6,774 bases of DNA from assembly GCA_034437315.1 (NCBI GenBank), contig DAOTUC010000068.1, forward strand, positions 1 through 6,774. Direction: 5' to 3'. A model generated the notes under the pieces. It did not search any database. It saw nothing but the letters and a program-made list of their open reading frames with translations, and had not been told where the DNA came from. The position numbers and the translations under genes are program-made. Every line of letters starts with the position of its first letter. Position 1 is the stretch's first letter. Shown here in pieces: positions 1-4,779 of this stretch. This DNA is from DSAR01 sp034437315 (GTDB lineage: Bacteria > Chloroflexota > Anaerolineae > B4-G1).

Positions 1-112
1 GTCCTTCGCCGCGCATCATTGAGCGCAACAGATCGCGCCGCACCCAGACGGCGCGAAAGTCGGTTAGTATGTCGCCCAGACTGCGATAGATTCGACGCTT
101 GAAATGATCCAC
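1..112 (-). CDS. N-terminus of an unidentified protein, 3' partial (37 codons visible)
   Basis: A GTG at 110-112 follows a very strong Shine-Dalgarno and opens a frame that runs to the left edge without a stop. The visible protein begins MDHFKRRIYRSLGDILTDF and continues to RSMMRGEG: soluble-looking, basic and helical, without a signal peptide. I do not recognise it firmly. The style (basic start, aromatic and Arg-rich helices, then an MRGE segment) recalls the leader segment before the AhpD/carboxymuconolactone decarboxylase-like domain in some Chloroflexota proteins, but the diagnostic Cys-x-x-Cys part would be beyond the edge, so this is only a guess. It lies 59 bases after Trypco1 on the same strand and may be the next operon member or an unrelated neighbour. 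Confidence 0.65.
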   Translation of the reverse strand, partial: MDHFKRRIYRSLGDILTDFRAVWVRRDLLRSMMRGEG

Positions 113-117
113 AAAAA

Positions 118-127
118 CCTCCTCCTC
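118..127 (-). promoter_or_regulatory. Strong Shine-Dalgarno for the GTG-start gene
   Basis: GAGGAGGAGG ends five bases (TTTTT) before the GTG at 110-112. This is the best ribosome binding site in the window and decides the start in favour of GTG. The 59-base gap after Trypco1 (113-171) shows no clear hairpin terminator. Confidence 0.78.
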
Positions 128-171
128 GACGTGTCTACGCCGTTATTCCCGCCAGACCTTTCGTGTGTGAA

Positions 172-537
172 TCACTCGGTCTTTTTGTCTTCCCTCTTCT
201 CCCGTTTCCAGGTCAACGTGACGGTGTAGCTGGCCTCGGCACCTACCTTGGCGACGGCGAAGTTGCCCACCTCACCGGTGGCCTGGAGCCCGAAGGCGAC
301 CTCCACTTCGTCGGGCGGATCGGGCAAGTCTCGTACTTTCTTGATGAAGGCCTTGGCGTTGTGGCGGATTACTTCCAGCCCTTCCTCGAAACTGGCCTGG
401 GCCTGGGCGATGGTCTCTCCGGCCTTTTCCTTCAACCCTGCCCGCACCACACCGGATTGATGAGCGTCTGGCTCGGCGGCGGCCTCCACCAGGATGGTCG
501 CGCCGTCCTCGGTGGTGAATTGGATGTAGTTTGTCAT
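172..537 (-). CDS. Trypco1-domain protein (CU044_2847 family)
   Basis: A complete 121-residue protein. It opens with a beta hairpin (NYIQFTTEDGATILVE, 3-18), has a variable acidic stretch (20-28), an amphipathic helix running VVRAGLKEKAGETIAQAQ to about 68, the characteristic DLPDPPDEVEVAFGL turn and strand (70-84), GNFAVAK (91-97) and a final strand YTVTLTW (104-110), then a charged tail. This matches the Trypsin-co-occurring domain 1 family from end to end; the family is usually 100-130 residues. Its members sit beside or are fused to trypsin-like proteases and STAND NTPases in bacterial conflict systems. Its biochemical role is not established; adaptor, regulator or protease substrate have been considered. 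No protease is visible in this window, so any partner must lie in the missing N-terminus of the NB-ARC gene or elsewhere. It lies 42 bases after the nuclease-STAND gene and is probably co-transcribed with it. No signal peptide is visible. Confidence 0.9.
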   Translation of the reverse strand: MTNYIQFTTEDGATILVEAAAEPDAHQSGVVRAGLKEKAGETIAQAQASFEEGLEVIRHNAKAFIKKVRDLPDPPDEVEVAFGLQATGEVGNFAVAKVGAEASYTVTLTWKREKREDKKTE

Positions 538-545
538 TGTCTATG

Positions 546-550
546 CTCCT
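546..550 (-). promoter_or_regulatory. Ribosome binding site of the Trypco1 gene
   Basis: AGGAG lies 8 bases before the ATG at 535-537, a near-ideal spacing that supports this start. The 42-base spacer (538-579) holds no convincing promoter or hairpin terminator, consistent with read-through from the nuclease-STAND gene. Confidence 0.8.
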
Positions 551-579
551 GTAGTCGGTTAAGAATTCTCATCTTGGGG

Positions 580-3500
580 TCAGCCAACACGTCTTTCTTG
601 GCTTATCGCCTCCTGCTCCAATATATCCGCGATCCAGAGTAGACGAATTTCCTCAACCACCGGATAGATTTCCTCAAGACGTTGAGCATACGCCACAATC
701 TCCCTAAGGTCTAGCTTGAAGACGCCATCTCCCTCACCAGGACGAACATATTCATATGCCTTGGACAGGGCCTCAATCGCTGTGCTAAAATAGTCCCTCT
801 TCTGCTGCTCACTCTCTGGTAATGTGTTGAATCGCTCAAGGAGTTCCGCCACCACATCAAAAAACGTCTGGAGAGATGTGCTCATTGTCCCCGACAGTTC
901 TTCCACAACATAGCTCTGCAACCTCTCCAGGCCCGGCTCAGTGAGGTCGGGCATTCCCTCAAACTCGCTGATCTGTGAGGTCAATTGACGCAGTGTTGCG
1001 ACAGAGCGAGAGAGTTGATTGGCTGTGAGGATTTCTGGCTTGTCCCATATATCAAGGTGCAGCTCTTCGCGGATGACGTCCGTCAGCTCCTGGGGGAAAT
1101 AGGCCCAGGGCTTTTCTTGCACGCTCTCTGCCTGCAAGATGGTGAGGGTATGGAAAGGCCAGATAAGCTCATCCAGCATGCGTCCTCGAATGACAGGGAT
1201 GATTACAATGTACTGGCAAACCTCCCGGATGAGATAGTAAGTCAAACTGCCCAAATCCAAATGCCCCAGAATATCATGCAGCGCAGCGGGAAAAGTTTCA
1301 AGTATTGCGTACAAACGTGTGGGATCACTCAGTTCAAGCTTGGCCCACAATGCCGGCGAGTCTTGCCATCGCCGATCATAATCCAGGAGTGCAGTCCTGC
1401 ATTCGGGGGCCTGGATTGTCTCCAGAGCTTGCTGAACGCGTGCTTTCACCTGCCGCTTGGCTACGTCCATCCACTGCGGTACTTGCCACCGAGGACTGGC
1501 GGCCCCTTTCCAGGGTTCATAAGCGTAGAAGTACCACAATGTGCAGCTCGTTGCCAATACCTCGTTCTCTCGTCTTTCCAAGGCCGTTGTCTCATCTTCA
1601 CCGAGGTGCTGTTTGAACAATGCCCTAAACTGACTTTGATATGCTGGCAGTTGCGTCTTACCCTCAAAGAGATTATAGGTAGGTAAATATGGATCAGTTC
1701 TAACATCTTGTTCTTGCAGAGCTTCAAGAATCATCTTTCTCTTCGGATCGTTGGGGTGCAGCTTTCCAGCATTTGCGTTGGTGATCCAGATAGCGGGAGC
1801 TTGATTGAAGAAATCGCGGACTGACGCGAAGTATTCCCGCTGCGCTTTGAGATAGGGCTTGTACTTCTGAAGTGCAATCGCGGTCGGGACGTATCCCTTA
1901 TGAGTGAGTGCTTGCACCGAGGAATCAGCAGCAGTTTCGCTAGCAAAGCCCCATGGATCTACAGCAGACTTGGGTAAATCCAACACTCCGCTCAACTGTA
2001 CCCCACAGCGCTGCCACGATTGCAGATTGATGTACTTCGAGCCTACGTTAATGGCTTTCGTGCGTTGATAGAAGTTCATCAACCCACGATTCAGTTCGTC
2101 CAAACAATCGGCGATACACCTACGGATCTCAAGCACCTTATCCAGATAAGCATCCCAAGAATCAGGACGATACCGGAGCCGTTCGATCCCACCGACCATA
2201 CTGTTCAACCGGATTAGCCATTTCGGGGGCAAATAAGTTGCTGGAACACCGTCTTTGCGAATGCTATCGTCCTGTGGCAGCTCAATGCCTGCCAACTTGA
2301 ACCCATAGCCCTGAGCCCCGTAGCGCTCGTGGCCTGGAAACAACCTGCGCATCAAATCGATTTTTGCCATTGTTTCGGCATGCAAGGGATCAGATCTATC
2401 TACCTCCACATCCCCCGAAGGAATGAAGTAAATATTGAGCGTTCTGTCTATTTCCTCCAGCGCAAGGATATTCTGTTGATTAGCCAAGCGCCGATGCAGA
2501 GTATCTTCGTGGTCTTCCAACCATCCCTGATGTCGTTCCACGTCACTCAAGTGAAGCGCGAACGACAGGTCCGCCAGGATCGTGAGAGGGAGATCTGCTA
2601 CTGAAGCGTCTAGTTCATCTTGAGTAACCCAATCAACAAACGACCTGTCGGGGATCAGCCTGGTAGCCCAATACCAGACTTCCGCAACGTCTCGCCAAGT
2701 CTCAGGCCCGGAAGGAGGCACCGGTGGCTTGCTCAATGAGCGGAGCCAATCCTGAGGTCGCTGAAAGAGTGCATTCTTGGGTGTTTGGTTCTCTCGAATG
2801 GCTTTGATTCTCGCCTGCCGCTCTGGCGGAATCAGAGACCCCAAGGTCGTCCACCACTCGCCCAATTCTGGGCCTTCCCCCGGCAAAGCAAAGTTGAAGT
2901 CCACAGCGAACTGCCATCCCGGGCCCATTTCGCTGTGTGCAGCATCCAGCACCGCACGGTTGTCCGCGACGTATTCCCGGGCACCGACCCACAACAGAGC
3001 CCGAAGAACACCGGAAATACCTGACCATGTCCTCGGCTGCAAGTCCATCACCAGATGAAGAAAGCGATCGTGATCCCTTTGACGGTATTCATCCACCAAG
3101 GCATGGAGGATAAAAGTCTCCAGGTCTTTCTCAAGTATCAATGGTAACACTTGCTCGACGATATCCAACCACGGATTGACGTCGGTGTGGATCAGCAAGC
3201 GACTGAGAATGTCTGAACGGATAGGATGCAGTCCTTCGAGATACACTCCACCGGTCGTGCGGCGCAAGAGGTACTCCTTCTCAAACCGCTCCAGCGTACG
3301 ATTCGGTGCTGGCAGTTCCAGAGCCTCAATGACATCACGGGTTCGTAATCGTGCGCCATAGGCCGAGGCGACCGCCACCATAGATAGTAACCGCCGTTCG
3401 TCGGGAGATGCTTCCCCCCCTCGCACCTCCTCCTCAATGCGCTGCACCTGGCTTTCCAGTCGTTGCTGCAGCGTCTCTGTCTGTGTCAGCAAGTAGACAA

Positions 3501-4779
3501 ACTCCATCAGTGGGCCTTCGCCCTCGAAGGCGTCCCAGGCGGCGTCGAAATCCAGGAAGTCCCAGCGATCACTTGTGCTGCGAGCTCTCTCGTAAATCAA
3601 CTCAGCTTCAGATCGGTCGAAATCTAACCCGACCTCAACGAAATTAAAGTCGGCACCTGAGACGTTGGCCCGACGATAATCCTCCTCACGTATGGTAACC
3701 AGTATTTCCAAGAACGGCTGATCTGCCAGTTGCCTGACCAACTCGGGCCACTCTGTATCTCGAGGGTTCACATCGAGGTAGACAGCAATAGGCACCTCCA
3801 CCGCGCTGGCGAATCCAGAGAGCGCCAGTGCGATGCTCAATGCGTGCTCGACATCTTGCACACGTTCGACGGAAAAGCGCCATTTGTCAGAGTATATGTC
3901 GTGGAGATATCGGTAAGCCAAAGTGCTCTTGCCTTGCCCCGAAGCAGCGTGCAGAATGACCACATTGTTCTCCCGAAACGCTTGGTGAATCTCCACGATC
4001 TTATGCTCACGAGGGAAATCGAGATCGGCCAGGATATGCTCGTACCTCGCACGAACGCCGGCGTAGAACTCGTCGCGAAGTTGTGAAACTTGTTCCTCAT
4101 CTATGGGGAATGCTTCAAGCGGCTCGATGGTCGTGTGCCATTGCTTGTGGTAGTTATACCGTTGGGCAAGGAAACGGCCCACGGCATTAACTTTATTGAT
4201 GAGATCTGCACAACTCACAACCTGGCGACGCTCGGCGAGCCGGTAGTACCAAGCGACGAACAAATCGAAAGCGTTCGCTGGATCAATACCCGTCGAGAGA
4301 TCGCGGATATGTGAAAGAACCACTTCGCGCACCTTGTCTTCTTCCAGAGACACCAGTTCAATCGATTCAAAGAGCCTCTCAACATTGTCTCGCTCGAAGC
4401 CTTTGTCTACCAACTTGGCGACAATCCGTTCTCTATGTAACTCATCCCCCTCCCATGCCTGGCTCAATTCAGGACCAATAGCGCCGAAGTTAACCAGTTT
4501 GATGACCGGGGGATTCTCGCCTTCCAATAAGCTGACTGCGCGACGCAGAAAGGAGTTTCCCTTCTCCGGTTCGAGATCTGATAAGGTAAGATCCGAATAG
4601 GACTTGACCTGTATCGCTTCGACAATTGCCCCATCTTGATCGAGAATATCGAGGTCCTCCGTGCCCTCAGGCTGGAATAGATGCGTTCCATCTATGCCTG
4701 GGGCAAAGATGCGCCTAAGGGTATAAAGCGCTTGAAGACGATAGCCTTGTAAGGCTGCTGGAACACCAGATTGTGTCAT
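580..4779 (-). CDS. Avs-like nuclease-STAND NTPase protein (Cap4/DUF4297-like nuclease + P-loop NTPase + long C-terminal sensor)
   Basis: A 1399-residue protein, complete. Residues 1 to about 150 look like a DUF4297/Cap4-type PD-(D/E)XK nuclease: a GYRLQALYTLRRIF opening helix, acidic residues E38, E41, D42 and D44, and the QVK catalytic strand (Q57, K59). Residues 155-250 form a helical linker. The STAND NTPase spans about 255-525: Walker A AASGQGKST (278-286), Walker B AVYLD (D336), sensor-1 LVTIREEDY (360-368, with R364), a GPLMEF turn (422-427) and an LHPI winged-helix motif (517-520). Residues 526-1399 are mostly helical, rich in Trp and Tyr, and match nothing I recognise; by analogy with Avs proteins this would bind a phage component. 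No signal peptide or membrane segment is evident, so it is probably cytoplasmic. Avs proteins tetramerise on target binding and activate the N-terminal nuclease; that mechanism is borrowed here. The start at 4779 is chosen because it overlaps the upstream stop and has a GAGGA site just upstream. Alternative: another nuclease-STAND lineage outside Avs1-4. Confidence 0.85.
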   Translation of the reverse strand: MTQSGVPAALQGYRLQALYTLRRIFAPGIDGTHLFQPEGTEDLDILDQDGAIVEAIQVKSYSDLTLSDLEPEKGNSFLRRAVSLLEGENPPVIKLVNFGAIGPELSQAWEGDELHRERIVAKLVDKGFERDNVERLFESIELVSLEEDKVREVVLSHIRDLSTGIDPANAFDLFVAWYYRLAERRQVVSCADLINKVNAVGRFLAQRYNYHKQWHTTIEPLEAFPIDEEQVSQLRDEFYAGVRARYEHILADLDFPREHKIVEIHQAFRENNVVILHAASGQGKSTLAYRYLHDIYSDKWRFSVERVQDVEHALSIALALSGFASAVEVPIAVYLDVNPRDTEWPELVRQLADQPFLEILVTIREEDYRRANVSGADFNFVEVGLDFDRSEAELIYERARSTSDRWDFLDFDAAWDAFEGEGPLMEFVYLLTQTETLQQRLESQVQRIEEEVRGGEASPDERRLLSMVAVASAYGARLRTRDVIEALELPAPNRTLERFEKEYLLRRTTGGVYLEGLHPIRSDILSRLLIHTDVNPWLDIVEQVLPLILEKDLETFILHALVDEYRQRDHDRFLHLVMDLQPRTWSGISGVLRALLWVGAREYVADNRAVLDAAHSEMGPGWQFAVDFNFALPGEGPELGEWWTTLGSLIPPERQARIKAIRENQTPKNALFQRPQDWLRSLSKPPVPPSGPETWRDVAEVWYWATRLIPDRSFVDWVTQDELDASVADLPLTILADLSFALHLSDVERHQGWLEDHEDTLHRRLANQQNILALEEIDRTLNIYFIPSGDVEVDRSDPLHAETMAKIDLMRRLFPGHERYGAQGYGFKLAGIELPQDDSIRKDGVPATYLPPKWLIRLNSMVGGIERLRYRPDSWDAYLDKVLEIRRCIADCLDELNRGLMNFYQRTKAINVGSKYINLQSWQRCGVQLSGVLDLPKSAVDPWGFASETAADSSVQALTHKGYVPTAIALQKYKPYLKAQREYFASVRDFFNQAPAIWITNANAGKLHPNDPKRKMILEALQEQDVRTDPYLPTYNLFEGKTQLPAYQSQFRALFKQHLGEDETTALERRENEVLATSCTLWYFYAYEPWKGAASPRWQVPQWMDVAKRQVKARVQQALETIQAPECRTALLDYDRRWQDSPALWAKLELSDPTRLYAILETFPAALHDILGHLDLGSLTYYLIREVCQYIVIIPVIRGRMLDELIWPFHTLTILQAESVQEKPWAYFPQELTDVIREELHLDIWDKPEILTANQLSRSVATLRQLTSQISEFEGMPDLTEPGLERLQSYVVEELSGTMSTSLQTFFDVVAELLERFNTLPESEQQKRDYFSTAIEALSKAYEYVRPGEGDGVFKLDLREIVAYAQRLEEIYPVVEEIRLLWIADILEQEAISQERRVG
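3676..3711 (-). other. Sensor-1 strand of the nuclease-STAND protein
   Basis: Codons 357-368 read LEILVTIREEDY, the hydrophobic strand followed by T-x-R that STAND NTPases carry after Walker B. R364 is the likely sensor arginine contacting the gamma-phosphate. This motif, more than the P-loop, separates the protein from ordinary AAA+ or ABC ATPases. Confidence 0.8.
3922..3948 (-). other. Walker A (P-loop) of the nuclease-STAND protein
   Basis: Codons 278-286 give AASGQGKST, fitting [AG]xxxxGK[ST] with K284 as the phosphate-binding lysine. It follows the hydrophobic strand NNVVILH, as expected for a P-loop NTPase. Confidence 0.93.
4603..4668 (-). other. Nuclease active-site region (PD-(D/E)XK, QVK variant)
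   Basis: Codons 38-59 of the 1399-residue protein. Visible are E38, the acidic cluster E41/D42/D44, and a hydrophobic strand ending EAIQVKS with E54, Q57 and K59. The D...QxK arrangement is the usual form of the PD-(D/E)XK active site in the DUF4297/Cap4 nucleases of CBASS and Avs effectors, where Gln replaces the second acidic residue. All key positions appear present, so the nuclease is predicted active. Exact catalytic assignment needs an alignment. Confidence 0.72.

Noticed and set aside
113..171. Possible terminator between Trypco1 and the GTG-start gene
   Set aside because: I found no stem-loop; the T-run here is the spacer between the Shine-Dalgarno and the GTG, not a terminator tail.
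562..569. AGAATTCT palindrome in the spacer before Trypco1, as an operator
   Set aside because: An 8-base palindrome is expected by chance and there is no promoter or second copy next to it.
163..642. 159-codon open frame on the plus strand across the Trypco1 gene
   Set aside because: It is antisense to a well-recognised Trypco1 gene and runs into the end of the nuclease-STAND gene; its protein has low-complexity Gly/Leu-rich composition and no ribosome binding site was seen.
985..1686. 233-codon open frame on the plus strand
   Set aside because: It lies wholly antisense to the continuous 1399-codon gene, and its Cys- and Arg-rich translation resembles no family I know.
2702..3028. Minus-strand open frame within the nuclease-STAND gene
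   Set aside because: It is an out-of-frame shadow of the long gene, with a Cys/Gly/Arg-rich translation and no sign of independent translation.
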